A stretch of DNA of 64,000 bases from JANXQG01 sp964615095 (GCA_964615095.1 CAZTPX010000016.1:1-64000), one strand, 5' to 3'; positions 26,263-35,373 are shown, counted from the first letter of the stretch. Notes: a model not told the origin generated them from the sequence alone. Translations and numbers: made by a program.

Positions 26263-27005
26263 ACCTGAACGTCTTTATGAGCAAGTGCCAGGGAGCGAAA
26301 TTCGTCCATCACCTGGCGGTAATCGCGATGGGCAAAGAGGGCCGAACCCGTGACGAAGACATCGGCGCCGGCTTCGGCGCAAAGGCCAATCGTCTGGTCA
26401 TTGATACCCCCATCGACCGAGAGCAGCAAATCGGGCCCGCCCTCCCCACGTAAACGCCGCAAGCGAGCCGTGGCCTGCGGTTCGAATTCCTGTCCGCCAA
26501 ACCCGGCCTCCACACTCATTACCAGCACGAGGTCGCAGTCACCCAGATAAGGCTCGACCTCTTCGATCGGCGTCGGCGGGTTCAGGGTCAGTCCGGCAAC
26601 CGCTCCGAGCCGGTGGATTTCCCGCAACAACGGCCGAGGATCTTCGACGGATTCCACGTGGACCGTCATCAGGTCGGCCCCCGCCTTGCGGAATCGTTCC
26701 AAGTAGCGGCCCGGTTCGGAGATCATCAGGTGAACGTCCAAGGGCAAGGCAGTCGAACGGCGGATGGCCTCGATCACCGGAAAACCAAAACTGATGTTGG
26801 GCACAAAATGGCCGTCCATGATATCCAAGTGAAGCGACCTAGCGCCGGCTTGTTCCAAACGTTGGATTTCGTCTTGCAAATGAGCAAAATCGCAAGCCAG
26901 CAGTGACGGCGCAATAACCGGAGCAGTCTCCCGAAACTCGGCGATAATCTCCTCTGTCGTCACAACATCGCTTTCACGGACGCCGAACTGTAAACGGTAG
27001 CACAT
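26259..27005 (-). CDS. rpe: Ribulose-phosphate 3-epimerase
   Basis: Interconverts ribulose 5-phosphate and xylulose 5-phosphate in the pentose phosphate pathway. 248 aa including an N-terminal extension of about 30 residues before the usual start at APVIAPSLLACDFAHL. TIM-barrel and metal-binding motifs are HLDIMDGHFVPNISFGFPVI, DVHLMISEPGRY, TVHVES, LVMSVEAGFGGQEFEP and SVDGGINDQTIGLCAEAGAD. All expected His and Asp ligands are present. The true start could be a GTG closer to the core. It is the first gene of the rpe / phosphatase-like / accD operon. Confidence 0.95.
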   Translation of the reverse strand: MCYRLQFGVRESDVVTTEEIIAEFRETAPVIAPSLLACDFAHLQDEIQRLEQAGARSLHLDIMDGHFVPNISFGFPVIEAIRRSTALPLDVHLMISEPGRYLERFRKAGADLMTVHVESVEDPRPLLREIHRLGAVAGLTLNPPTPIEEVEPYLGDCDLVLVMSVEAGFGGQEFEPQATARLRRLRGEGGPDLLLSVDGGINDQTIGLCAEAGADVFVTGSALFAHRDYRQVMDEFRSLALAHKDVQV

Positions 27006-27085
27006 CCTGTCAACAACTTATGTCTATCAATTTTACCAAGACTGGCTTCACGCGTCTGCGCATTCTTGGCAGGCCTATGTAAGTC

Positions 27086-27094
27086 ATTATATCA
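27086..27094 (-). promoter_or_regulatory. Extended -10 promoter element for the rpe operon
   Basis: On the minus strand the sequence reads TGATATAAT, a perfect extended -10 (TGnTATAAT). It lies about 80 bases upstream of the rpe ATG at 27005. No good -35 is seen, as is common for extended -10 promoters. Confidence 0.45.
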
Positions 27095-27256
27095 CAAGCA
27101 CTTACGATACAGGATACGGCGCAAAGACCGCCGTAACTACTCAGCGAAATGCAGGAATGGACCCCTGCCAGCTTGCCTCCATCATTCCGAAATTCGGTTG
27201 GCATTTAATTTGCTGCCGGCGCCTTTGTGTTTTGGGAGCGGCACTGCTTATCTAGG

Positions 27257-27392
27257 CATGGTTCAATTTGCGGGCGGTTTGGGTAACAGTGTAGGGAACG
27301 CCCTCCGTGGCGTTCCAGGGTATTGGAACGCCACGGAGGGCGTTCCCTACAGAATTTCGGCCGGCGGAAGTGTTACCGTGGTTTGAACCATG
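27257..27392. mobile_element. MITE-like palindromic element, copy 1 (136 bp)
   Basis: The ends are a perfect 10-base inverted repeat: CATGGTTCAA (27257-27266) and TTGAACCATG (27383-27392). Inside, GTAGGGAACGCCCTCCGTGG (27291-27310) is mirrored by CCACGGAGGGCGTTCCCTAC (27331-27350). The right half is almost identical to the element at 47024-47131. It has no coding capacity. Size, terminal repeats and copy number fit a non-autonomous miniature element or a REP-like repeat. Confidence 0.7.
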
Positions 27393-27453
27393 CCATTATC
27401 TACGCTAATATGTGGCCTTTGGCCACCAACGGCATTGTTGGTGGCGAGAACAG

Positions 27454-28839
27454 CTAGACCGTCACGTCCTGAAGTTCCCAGCCCTTGCGAAAGTTGGGCT
27501 TGACGAACTCGTTCGCCTTCTCGTTGTTGGTGAAGCGCAGGTTCTTGCTGTCCCACAAGAGCTTCTCGTGGGGGAACCGCCAGCTTATCGCGCCCAGCAG
27601 CATCCATTCCGTATAGGGGCCGGCAATCGTGAAATTGGAGCATGCCGGCTGGCCGCCCTTGCAGGCTCGAATCCAGTCCTGGAAGTGGCCGGGCGAACGT
27701 TTTATGACCTCCGGAGGCCGCGGATGGCCCACCTGCTTGGAACGCGGCAGCAGCGTGTAGCTCTCTCCCCGGTCGCTGGTGCCTAGGAAGCCCTTGCTGC
27801 CGATGAATACTTCGTTGATGCCTTGGAGGTCCTTTTGCGTGAGACCGTGCGGCGGCTTGAACATGCCGGCCATGCTGCCCTCGTACCAGCAAACACTCAC
27901 AGGAGGCATCTTGCCCGACTTGACGTACTTGCTGGCACGCTCCGGGAACTGGAACTTGCACGCGTAGTTGGGATACGTGACCGGGTTGACTCCCGTCACC
28001 GCGAAACATTCCACGCTGGTTGGGCCGGTCTCGCCCAGGCCCAGAGACCAGTTGGCCGGCCCGAGTTGGTGAATGCCCCAATCGCCGATCATCATGGTGC
28101 CGTAATCCAGGAACCCGCGCCAGTTGACCGGATGGATCTTCGAGCTGTAGCTGTGTTCCTGGGAGCGTCCCTGCCAGAGGTTCCAGTCCAGCGTGGCGGG
28201 AACCGGTTCCTGCGGCGGCCATTTCACGATGCCGCGCGAGAATCCGCCGCCGCTCCACGAATGCAACTCGCTGATGTCCCCAATTTCGTCATTCCAGATG
28301 TACTCGCAGGCGATGCGCGTGGCCACCGACGAGTATCCCTGGTTGCCCATCTGCGTGGCCACTTTGTACTTCCGCGCGGCGTTGGCCAGTTGCCGGGCTT
28401 CCCAGACCGTGGCCGTGAGCGGCTTCTGGCAGTGGACGGCGATACCCCGCTCCATCGCCCACAACGACGCCGTGGCGTGCATGAAATCGGGGATCGTGAC
28501 CGTCACCCCGTCGAGATTCTTATGCTCCTTGTCCAGCATCTGGCGAAAGTCCCGGTAGCGCTTGGCCTTGGGATAGCGGGCGGCTGTGTTGTTGAGGTGG
28601 TTCAGATCCACGTCGCAGAGGGCATAGATATTCTCGCTGCTGACGGAGCCGACATCGCTGCCGCCCTGCATGCCGCCCACGCCGATCGAACCCAAATTGA
28701 GCTTCTCGCTGGGCGCGGGCCCGGCCTTGCCTCCCAGCACGTGACGGGGCACGATCATAAAGGCGGCGGTCGCGGTGCCAGCCACGAACTGACGCCGAGT
28801 AACGGTTGTCTTCTTCACGCTTGTCTTCGCTTCTATCAT
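27454..28839 (-). CDS. Tat-exported Gfo/Idh/MocA-family oxidoreductase
   Basis: 461 aa from the ATG at 28839 (MIEAKTSVKKTTVTRRQFVA), which has GAGGAG 7 bases upstream. Residues 12-35 are a twin-arginine signal (VTRRQFVAGTATAAFMIV), so the protein is exported with bound cofactor. The NAD(P)-binding fold has LNLGSIGVGGMQGGSDVG and ALCDVDLNH. The family motif is CQKPLTATVWEARQL (EKP-type, here QKP). The C-terminal domain has WNLWQGRSQ, WRGFLDYGTMMIGDWGIHQL and KRSPGHFQDWIRACKGG, typical of the large planctomycete subgroup of secreted sugar oxidoreductases. The substrate is unknown. Confidence 0.93.
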   Translation of the reverse strand: MIEAKTSVKKTTVTRRQFVAGTATAAFMIVPRHVLGGKAGPAPSEKLNLGSIGVGGMQGGSDVGSVSSENIYALCDVDLNHLNNTAARYPKAKRYRDFRQMLDKEHKNLDGVTVTIPDFMHATASLWAMERGIAVHCQKPLTATVWEARQLANAARKYKVATQMGNQGYSSVATRIACEYIWNDEIGDISELHSWSGGGFSRGIVKWPPQEPVPATLDWNLWQGRSQEHSYSSKIHPVNWRGFLDYGTMMIGDWGIHQLGPANWSLGLGETGPTSVECFAVTGVNPVTYPNYACKFQFPERASKYVKSGKMPPVSVCWYEGSMAGMFKPPHGLTQKDLQGINEVFIGSKGFLGTSDRGESYTLLPRSKQVGHPRPPEVIKRSPGHFQDWIRACKGGQPACSNFTIAGPYTEWMLLGAISWRFPHEKLLWDSKNLRFTNNEKANEFVKPNFRKGWELQDVTV

Positions 28840-29049
28840 GGCAGTTCTCCTCAATTATTGACTCTCTAGGGATGCACCAAGTTACGACCATCGATGGAGG
28901 CTCGGCCTTCACCTCCCATGCGATTCAAGTACTGGCAATTACTTTAACCTCCCGCGGCCGGCAAAGCAAGTGCCTAGTCTTCAATTAGCCAGTAGGTGTG
29001 CCGGGCAAGTCTTTGGTTGCCGCAAAAGCCAACTTGGTGCCACCGCAAG

Positions 29050-30708
29050 CTATGCGCCAAAATTCAGCGTACGTATGAGCGCCTTCGTTGTGGGGATAAC
29101 CGTGGGAGCGACGCTCAGCGCGCGAAATCCCATTTTCAGCAAGCGCGGCACGTAGGCCTCCCGGCCGGCCAACTCCCCGCAGAGCGTTACGGGCCGACCG
29201 ACGGCCTCGGTTGCGACGATGCGCAACAATCGCATGACCGACTCGTGGCCATCCAGATAGTAATCGTTGACCGTGGCGTCGTCGCGCGCAGCAGCCAAAG
29301 TGTATTGGGTGAGGTCGTTGGTGCCCACACAGAAGAAGTCGACGTGCTTCAAGAGTGCGGTAACCGACAGCGCCGCGGCCGGCGTCTCGATCATCGCGCC
29401 AAACTCGGGCGGATTGGCGACCTTTCGCTCGGCGCTGATCGCATCGAAGGCCTCCCGCATGCGGCGAATGTCGTCCTCAAGCGTGACCATCGGTATCAGC
29501 ACGCGCAGCAATTGCTCCCGGGAAAGTCTCAAGATCGCTCCTAGTTGCGTTCTGACCAAGTGCGAGTAGTTCAGGAGCAATCGCACGCCGCGGCGTCCCA
29601 ATCCGGGATTCGAACTTGGTGGCAAGGCCAAATAAGGCAACGGCTTGTCACCGCCGATATCGAGCAGGCGAATGGTCACCGGCCGGTTACCCAAGGGTGT
29701 AATCAAGCTTTGGAGTTCCCGGAATAATTCGTCTTCAGTCGGCGGCATCGGCCGTGCCAAGTAAAGTTGCTCGATCCGCAACAGCCCGACACCGTCGGCG
29801 CCATTGTCCAGGGCGATCTCGGCGTCGTCGTGGATGCCGATATTGGCCTCCACGCTGACCAACTGGCCGTCCAGTGTCCGCGCCGGATCGCGACAGGCCG
29901 CCTTGCAATGCACGAGGGTCGCCCGCCACTTTTCTATCCGCTCCTGGAAGTCGCTTCGCGTGGCAATTGTCGGGGCGATCACCAGCGTGCCGCGAAAACC
30001 GTCCACCAAGAGCTCCGTGCCGCTACCAACCAGGTCGAGGACTCCCGGAATCTCCGCAATCGTGGGAATTCCTTTTTCACGCGCCAGCAGTGCCGCGTGC
30101 GACCCTTGCCCCAAGGCTTCGACGACCACCGCAGCCACATTCGCCTTGGGCAGCAAGACGACATCCGACGGCAGAAGTCGCTCGGCCACCAGAATGCTGT
30201 GCTCGGGAATGGCCTTGAGGCCCGCGTACTGCTCGCCGCGAAGTCGCCGGATGATATTGCGGCCCAAATCCAACACGTCATCGGCGCGCTGACGGAGGGT
30301 TTGGTTTTCCAGCGACTCGAACTTCTGATACCAGCGCTGCAATACGTGGCGAACGACCGCTTCGGCTGTCAACAGCGAAGCTCGAAGTTCACGTTCGAAT
30401 TCGCTCGCCGCCAGTTCCCGCAGCATCTCGCCATGCGCCCGAAAGATACCGGCCAGCGTGGAATCGAATTCCACCTCGATGCGTTTGGCGTATTGATCAA
30501 GTTCCGCCAGTGTTTCCTCAACGGAATGTGTGAGCCGGAGCAACTCGCCAGCAACGTCCTTTTGAGCAATCGGAACAGACGGGCCAGTCCACTTCAGAAC
30601 GTCGCCGACGACCCAGGCCCGCCCCATACCCAATCCGGGCGAGATACTCCGCCCCGAGAGCGTCACTTCCGCTTGGGCAGGACCGGTTATCGTCGTCGTC
30701 ATTTCCAT
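29050..30708 (-). CDS. ptsI: Phosphoenolpyruvate-protein phosphotransferase (PTS enzyme I)
   Basis: 552 aa. Enzyme I takes phosphate from PEP and passes it to HPr. The N-terminal domain starts at SGRSISPGLGMGRAWVV. The catalytic loop is EALGQGSHAALLAREKGIP, with His204 in place; the usual GGxTSH is relaxed to GQGSH. The PEP-binding TIM barrel shows ANIGIHDDAEIALDNGADGV, LLDIGGDKPLPYL, SSNPGLGRRGVRLLL, PMVTLEDDIR, FFCVGTNDLTQYTLAAARDD and TLCGELAG with the active Cys. No HPr or EII gene is nearby. Many planctomycetes use such a PTS for regulation or for fructose uptake. A TATAAT at 30740-30745 (minus) may be its -10 box. Confidence 0.93.
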   Translation of the reverse strand: MEMTTTITGPAQAEVTLSGRSISPGLGMGRAWVVGDVLKWTGPSVPIAQKDVAGELLRLTHSVEETLAELDQYAKRIEVEFDSTLAGIFRAHGEMLRELAASEFERELRASLLTAEAVVRHVLQRWYQKFESLENQTLRQRADDVLDLGRNIIRRLRGEQYAGLKAIPEHSILVAERLLPSDVVLLPKANVAAVVVEALGQGSHAALLAREKGIPTIAEIPGVLDLVGSGTELLVDGFRGTLVIAPTIATRSDFQERIEKWRATLVHCKAACRDPARTLDGQLVSVEANIGIHDDAEIALDNGADGVGLLRIEQLYLARPMPPTEDELFRELQSLITPLGNRPVTIRLLDIGGDKPLPYLALPPSSNPGLGRRGVRLLLNYSHLVRTQLGAILRLSREQLLRVLIPMVTLEDDIRRMREAFDAISAERKVANPPEFGAMIETPAAALSVTALLKHVDFFCVGTNDLTQYTLAAARDDATVNDYYLDGHESVMRLLRIVATEAVGRPVTLCGELAGREAYVPRLLKMGFRALSVAPTVIPTTKALIRTLNFGA

Positions 30709-30899
30709 GGAGTTCTCAAATAGAAGGGTTGCTGTAATTATTATAGGCGTTCAAAGCAACGAGTAGGGCCACACACGGCCAAACGGGGACTTCTTTCCCC
30801 ACGTCTTGCGTATCGCATCTGAAGTGTGATTATTCCTCTTTTCCTTTTTCCGCGGCGACCGTTGCCCGATTCTCGCTGGCAGACATACCGTTCCAAGAG

Positions 30900-31260
30900 C
30901 GTGCCCATTGTGAGTGTCCAGAACCGCTACAGCTTTACGGACCGCGGGTCGGAAGATGTCTTGAATTATTGCGAGGAACACAATTCTGCTTTCATCCCCT
31001 GGTTTCCGCTTGCCGCCGGTCCCGAGAGCGCTCTTCGTCGCCTGGCAGAGCAATGGAAAGCCACGCCGTCGCAGATCGCGCTTGCCTGGCTGCTCCGGCG
31101 GTCGCCGGCAATTTTGCCGATCCCCGGAACTTCCAGCGTCGAGCACTTGGAAGAGAATGTCGCTGCCGCCGCTCTGAAGATCGACGAAGGCAAGATGAAG
31201 GCACTTGACGAGCAAGGCGAACGGGTCGGATCTCGGCCCCTGCAAGGCGCCGCCCAGTGA
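30900..31260 (+). pseudogene. Aldo/keto reductase, C-terminal fragment
   Basis: About 120 codons match the C-terminal half of an aldo/keto reductase: VPIVSVQNRYSFTDRGSEDV, LNYCEEHNSAFIPWFPLA, then ALAWLLRRSPAILPIPGTS and VEHLEENVAAAALKI. The N-terminal half, with the catalytic Asp-Tyr-Lys-His and the first six barrel strands, is missing. The preceding codons (from about 30826) read as unrelated sequence. It is therefore a truncated remnant, not a functional enzyme. Nothing shows what removed the 5' part. Confidence 0.8.
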
Positions 31261-31323
31261 ACGGGGCGATGCCGATCCTACGTCATTGCCGGCAGATGGC
31301 ATGCCTTAACGCGGCGCGGGTGG

Positions 31324-31358
31324 CATGCCCTAGTCCCGGCGTTGCCGGGATAGGCATG
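31324..31358. repeat. Intergenic palindrome CATGCCCTAGTCCCGGC
   Basis: The left arm 31324-31340 (CATGCCCTAGTCCCGGC) is mirrored with small changes by 31344-31358 (GCCGGGATAGGCATG) around GTT. Two further GGCATGCC motifs lie just upstream, between 31290 and 31328. It lies between the reductase remnant and the metal cluster. Confidence 0.7.
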
Positions 31359-31436
31359 TCGTGATAGCTTGGGGTTACGATTGCATTTGCTCATCTTCCA
31401 CCTGGACGTGCTGTCGGGTTCTGCCAGAAAGGAAGC

Positions 31437-31703
31437 TCAGACGGAAGCCGGTGCGGCCTGGGTCTTGGACTTCTCCGCCATCTCGCGTTCGGCGATCAGG
31501 TCTTCCAGCCGCTCCTTCTCGCGCAAGAGTTCTTCCAGCGACCCGCCGGCCTGGCCTTTCGCTTGGAGCCCCGGGATGCTGATCGACTGGCTGCGCAACC
31601 ATTCGTCGATCTGCGCCTCGTTCCTCTTGTAAAGGTAGAACCCCAGCGCGGCAACGCCGACGCCCGCGACGAAACCGGTGACGTGATCTGAACTGATACT
31701 CAT
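31437..31703 (-). CDS. Small single-span membrane protein of the metal ATPase cluster
   Basis: 88 aa from the ATG at 31703, with GAGGAG about 10 bases upstream. One hydrophobic span lies near the N-terminus (HVTGFVAGVGVAALGFYLY). A charged helix follows, probably a coiled coil (SLEELLREKERLEDLIAERE). The arrangement resembles small DUF5132-type proteins found beside HMA-domain ATPases, but I cannot confirm that family. It is the last gene of the four-gene HMA/ATPase operon, 24 bp after the preceding stop codon, and may stabilise or regulate the pump. Confidence 0.7.
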   Translation of the reverse strand: MSISSDHVTGFVAGVGVAALGFYLYKRNEAQIDEWLRSQSISIPGLQAKGQAGGSLEELLREKERLEDLIAEREMAEKSKTQAAPASV

Positions 31704-31727
31704 AAATGTCTTGCTCCTCAAAAAAGA

Positions 31728-32585
31728 CTATCTAGTGTTGAACCGTATGGGAATTCCCTGCGGCATTCGCCCGAATCCCTCCAGGACCTCGCCGTGGACC
31801 TTCGACACATCGCGAAGTTCCTCCAGCAAGTTGCGGAAGGGGTGCGCTCCGCCGCCCGTAATCGCGTATTTGAGCAGCCCCTGCAGCGCGCTCAGCACGC
31901 GCACTCGTTCGGGGGCGTCGACGTCGGGCCCGATCATCACTTCATAGCGGGCCTCGCCGTCGCCGCGGCCGCGCACCTCCACGGGCCGGACTTGCACGCC
32001 AGCGGGCGGAAGCGCGACCAGGTGCCGTCCGAAGGAAGCCAGCCAGGTGACCACCGAGGCCGCCAGGAAGTTCCCACGCACAAAAGCCGTGACAAGATAG
32101 GCCAGCGAAAGAACTTCCGGATCGAACGTGTGGCGCTCGCGAAGTTCCTGCTGGGCATGATCCACCACCGCCCAGGCTGTGCCCAACCCCGCCAGCCAGT
32201 CCCAGCGCGTGTGTAATGTCTTCACCCGCTTAAGCCCGCGCAGCGCCAGCGCCAAGGCCAGCAGGACGGCAGACACCGCGGCGCTGCCGCCCAGCGCGGG
32301 CCGCTGCTCAGGTTCCGCTAAGAGTCGCACCGGCGCGGAGCCGCAGTCCAACGAGAGGTGAAAGGCGATGCGGAGGACGATTTCCTCCTGGCTGATCTCG
32401 TGCGGGTTGAAGCGGGCCAGAATGGACCGCGTGATGGGCGAGAAACTGATGGAATTCATCCCCGGATGTTCGCGGACGCCAGCCAGCATGCGTTGAACGT
32501 CGGCAGGGGCAACCGACAACCGCACGCGGACCCGCCCCGGAAGAGAGTGGACCACCGTCACGACCGGTTTCCTGGCTGCGATCAT
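31728..32585 (-). CDS. HMA-like metal-binding membrane protein
   Basis: 285 aa from the ATG at 32585 (MIAARKPVVTVVHSLPGRVR). The N-terminal 80 residues have the HMA-2 pattern (VVHSLPGRVRVRLS, then SISFSPITRSILARFNP). There is no CxxC, so metal binding by cysteines is unlikely. Hydrophobic segments follow at about 110-125 (SAVLLALALALRGL) and about 170-200. The soluble C-terminal part has ARYEVMIGPDVDAPERVRVL and GVQVRPVEVRGRG. It overlaps the ATPase gene by 4 bp (ATGA), so translation is coupled. It is probably a partner subunit of the pump. Confidence 0.82.
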   Translation of the reverse strand: MIAARKPVVTVVHSLPGRVRVRLSVAPADVQRMLAGVREHPGMNSISFSPITRSILARFNPHEISQEEIVLRIAFHLSLDCGSAPVRLLAEPEQRPALGGSAAVSAVLLALALALRGLKRVKTLHTRWDWLAGLGTAWAVVDHAQQELRERHTFDPEVLSLAYLVTAFVRGNFLAASVVTWLASFGRHLVALPPAGVQVRPVEVRGRGDGEARYEVMIGPDVDAPERVRVLSALQGLLKYAITGGGAHPFRNLLEELRDVSKVHGEVLEGFGRMPQGIPIRFNTR

Positions 32586-34789
32586 CGGGTCCTCCGTTCC
32601 ACGTCGTGAAACAACAGCCGCGACGAGTTGAGCACCACGGCGACCGTGCAACTGTTGTGCAGCACCGCGCCCCAGAAGACGGGCAGCACGCCGATCGAGG
32701 CCAGCACGATTCCCAGCGTGTTCACGCCCACCGCCGCCGTAAAATTCTGCCGCACGGTCTGCATCGTCCGCCGCGCCAGGTGAATCACTGCAGGGATCAT
32801 CAAGGGATCGTCGCCGGTGACCGTGATGTCGGCCGCTTCCATAGCGATATCCGTTCGCGAACCACCCATCGCGATCCCCACGTCGGCGTAGGCCAAGGCC
32901 GGCGCGTCGTTGATCCCGTCGCCCACCATCACGACGTGCGTGCCCTTGGACTGGAGCCTCAGGACCGTTTCCGCCTTGTCGTCGGGCATGGCCTCGGCCT
33001 TGTAGCGGTCGACGGTCATGCGGTCGGCGATGATCTCGGCGTGTTGCTCCACGTCGCCGGTGAGGAGCACGATGTCGTCGATGCCCGAATAGCGGAGCCG
33101 ATTGATGGTCTTCTTCATGTTCTCGCGCAGGGCGTCCTGGATGCCCAGCACGCCCAAGAGGGCCTGATCCTCGGCCACGTACACGATGTTCTCGCCCGCG
33201 CGGACCAGGCGATTGACCGCCTCGGTGGCCGGGGCCAGATCGATGGAGTTTTCCTGCATGAAGCGCCGGCTGCCCACGCGGATGATGCGGTCGGTTACCT
33301 TGGTCTGGACGCCGCGGGCCGTGTACACCTGGGTATCCTGATGGGCGGGGATCTGCCAGCCGCTGCGGCGTACCTTTTCCACGATGGCCGCCGCCATGGG
33401 GTGCGTGCTGGTCTCCTCGGCGGCGCCGGCGCATTGCAACATCTCGCGGGCGGGGACCTCCGCCTTCAGGGAAATGACGCTGGTCACTTCCGGGCGTCCC
33501 ACGGTCATCGTGCCGGTCTTGTCGAAGATCAACGTGTCGGCCTCGGCCAGCAGTTCCAGGTAATTGCTCCCCTTGATGAGGATGCCGTTCCTGGCCGCCG
33601 TGCAGATGGCCGCCGACAGGGCAGTGGCCGTCGAGAGCCGGACGCCGCAAGAGTAGTCGATGATGAGCATGTTCAGCGCGCGGCTGCTCTTGCCCGTCAC
33701 CAGATACACGATCAAGGCCAACAGGAAATTGACCGGAATGAACTGGGCCGAGAAGCGGTCGGCGATGGTCTGGACGTTCGCCTTGCGGTGCGTGGCCTCC
33801 TCGACCATGTGGACGATGCGGGCCACGGCGGTCTGGTCGCCCACCTTCACCGCCCGAATCACGAGCCGCCCGCTCTTGACGACGGTTCCGGCAAACACGT
33901 CGTCGCCCTGGGCCTTGCGCAAGGGCATGTATTCGCCGGTAATCGAGGCCTGATCGACCGCCGCCTCGCCCGACTCCACGGCCCCGTCCACACTGATCTT
34001 CTCGCCCGTGTGGACCATGACCCGATCGCCGGCGTGGAGTTGATCGAGGTCCACGCACTCCTCGGCCCCATCCTCGCGCAAGCGCCAGACGGTCTCTTCG
34101 CCCACCGAGAGCATGTTGCGGATCGCGCGGCGGGTGCGGCCCATCGTGTAGGCAGTCAGCAGTTCGGCGATGTCCGCCAGCCAAATGATCGTCAGCGCCG
34201 AAAGTCCCCTGCCACTGGCGATGCTCGCCAGAATCGCCGTGGCACTGAGCGTATCGGCGTTGGGACGATACGTGGTGGCCAGCGAACTAAGGCCGCTACG
34301 GAAAATGGGGACTGCCAACGAGACGGCCGTCAGCGAGGGAACGGTAAGGAACCGTGCCGCGAGCGTGGCCGGCGCGTGGCTGGCGGGCTTGCGGAAAAAG
34401 TAGTAAACGAGCGTCGCCGTGGTGACTCCGATGCGCACGAGCATGTCGGAGATCGGCCCCTCTTGCAGACGGCGCTCGTTCACGGTCGGGCGGTTCTGCT
34501 CGGCCCGTTCGGCCTTGTAGGCGGTCAAGGAGTACGAGCCGATCACCAATTCCACTAGTTCCAGCACATCCTGCGGCGACACGAGGGCATGGTCATAGTG
34601 GAGGAGCACATTCTGCGTGCGGATGTTGACGCGGGCCTGGCGGACCGGCGACAAGTCCTGCAAGCGCTGCCGGATTTCGGCGGTGTACGTGTCCAGATAG
34701 CGCAGCGCGCGGCAACCGATTCGCAGCCTTCCCGGAAGGGCGTGGACAATCTCGCAATGCAGAAGCGGTTGCCGTTTGCGCCAGAACAT
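32582..34789 (-). CDS. P1B-type heavy-metal transporting ATPase, atypical
   Basis: 735 aa. An N-terminal HMA-like domain (residues 10-90, HALPGRLRIGCRAL) without CxxC is followed by membrane helices. Catalytic motifs: SITGEYMPL (TGE, about 284), FDKTGTMTV with phosphorylated Asp423, ETSTHPMAAAIVEKV (the HP motif of P1B pumps), LLTGDVEQHA and MVGDGINDAPALAYADVGIA. In the sixth membrane helix the metal-site motif reads DYSCGVRLST, so the usual CPC is Y-S-C (residues 379-381). This suggests Mn, Zn, Co or another metal rather than Cu(I), as in CtpC-like pumps. It is coupled to the downstream HMA gene and lies 23 bp after the upstream one. Confidence 0.92.
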   Translation of the reverse strand: MFWRKRQPLLHCEIVHALPGRLRIGCRALRYLDTYTAEIRQRLQDLSPVRQARVNIRTQNVLLHYDHALVSPQDVLELVELVIGSYSLTAYKAERAEQNRPTVNERRLQEGPISDMLVRIGVTTATLVYYFFRKPASHAPATLAARFLTVPSLTAVSLAVPIFRSGLSSLATTYRPNADTLSATAILASIASGRGLSALTIIWLADIAELLTAYTMGRTRRAIRNMLSVGEETVWRLREDGAEECVDLDQLHAGDRVMVHTGEKISVDGAVESGEAAVDQASITGEYMPLRKAQGDDVFAGTVVKSGRLVIRAVKVGDQTAVARIVHMVEEATHRKANVQTIADRFSAQFIPVNFLLALIVYLVTGKSSRALNMLIIDYSCGVRLSTATALSAAICTAARNGILIKGSNYLELLAEADTLIFDKTGTMTVGRPEVTSVISLKAEVPAREMLQCAGAAEETSTHPMAAAIVEKVRRSGWQIPAHQDTQVYTARGVQTKVTDRIIRVGSRRFMQENSIDLAPATEAVNRLVRAGENIVYVAEDQALLGVLGIQDALRENMKKTINRLRYSGIDDIVLLTGDVEQHAEIIADRMTVDRYKAEAMPDDKAETVLRLQSKGTHVVMVGDGINDAPALAYADVGIAMGGSRTDIAMEAADITVTGDDPLMIPAVIHLARRTMQTVRQNFTAAVGVNTLGIVLASIGVLPVFWGAVLHNSCTVAVVLNSSRLLFHDVERRTR

Positions 34790-34812
34790 TATTCACCCAT
34801 TCTCACACAGAG

Positions 34813-35373
34813 CTACGATTGCCGGCCGCCGATCAACGAGGCCAAGCCCCACCAGACAAGCGTGAGCCCCGCCGGAAAGGCCCGCATGCCTTGTGTCCAC
34901 ACGCGTTGCACGCCGATGGCAGCTAACAGAATGAGTCCGGCCGACCAGAGATCGACCAAGCCGCCCGTCTGGTCATATACTATCCGATTCATACTGCCCA
35001 GAATCTCCCTCAATTCCCCAACGACAACCGGCTCCGGCGTCCGTTTCAACTCGGCATCCAGGCCCATCAGGCGGACAACGGCGGCGAAGAGCAATTCGGG
35101 ACGTACCTGGTCTTCCCGGTAGACGATGAGCACGCTGCCCGTGGCGGGGTCCAGCTTGACGGACTGCACGCCCTGGACGTTTAACAGCTTTTCCTGGAGG
35201 ATTGCCGCTCCGGCGCCGTTTTCGGCCAGGGAAGGCACGCGCAGCCGTACCCGGCCGGGCATCCAATGCGCGGTTTGGACCGGCCCCGTGCGGAGCATCG
35301 GCATGAGTGTCCGGCGACGGCCCTTACTCTTGCCCAGCAGGCCGGCAAGTAGGAATCCGGTAAGGATGTGCAT
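34813..35373 (-). CDS. HMA-domain membrane protein, first gene of the metal operon
   Basis: 186 aa. A short hydrophobic N-terminus (MHILTGFLLAGLLG) is followed by an HMA-2 type domain at residues 30-105 (TAHWMPGRVRLRVPSLAENG, LLNVQGVQSVKLDPATGSVL). Two probable membrane helices lie at about 140-180 (LWSAGLILLAAIGVQRVW, FPAGLTLVWWGLASLIGG). There is no CxxC. It shares the PGRVRLR phrase with the 285-aa partner and the ATPase N-terminus, so three HMA modules are encoded in tandem. It probably assists metal delivery or pump assembly. Confidence 0.8.
   Translation of the reverse strand: MHILTGFLLAGLLGKSKGRRRTLMPMLRTGPVQTAHWMPGRVRLRVPSLAENGAGAAILQEKLLNVQGVQSVKLDPATGSVLIVYREDQVRPELLFAAVVRLMGLDAELKRTPEPVVVGELREILGSMNRIVYDQTGGLVDLWSAGLILLAAIGVQRVWTQGMRAFPAGLTLVWWGLASLIGGRQS

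Larger units (their letters stand above)
27006..27453. other. Intergenic spacer with promoter and MITE-like element
   Basis: 448 bases between rpe and the oxidoreductase gene, both on the minus strand. The left part has the extended -10 promoter for rpe. The middle holds the 136-base element listed separately. No protein gene is supported. Confidence 0.6.

Noticed and set aside
32606..34558. 650-codon open frame on the plus strand across the ATPase gene
   Set aside because: It is the antisense of a clear P1B ATPase, His/Arg-rich as expected for shadow frames in GC-rich DNA, with no start signal.
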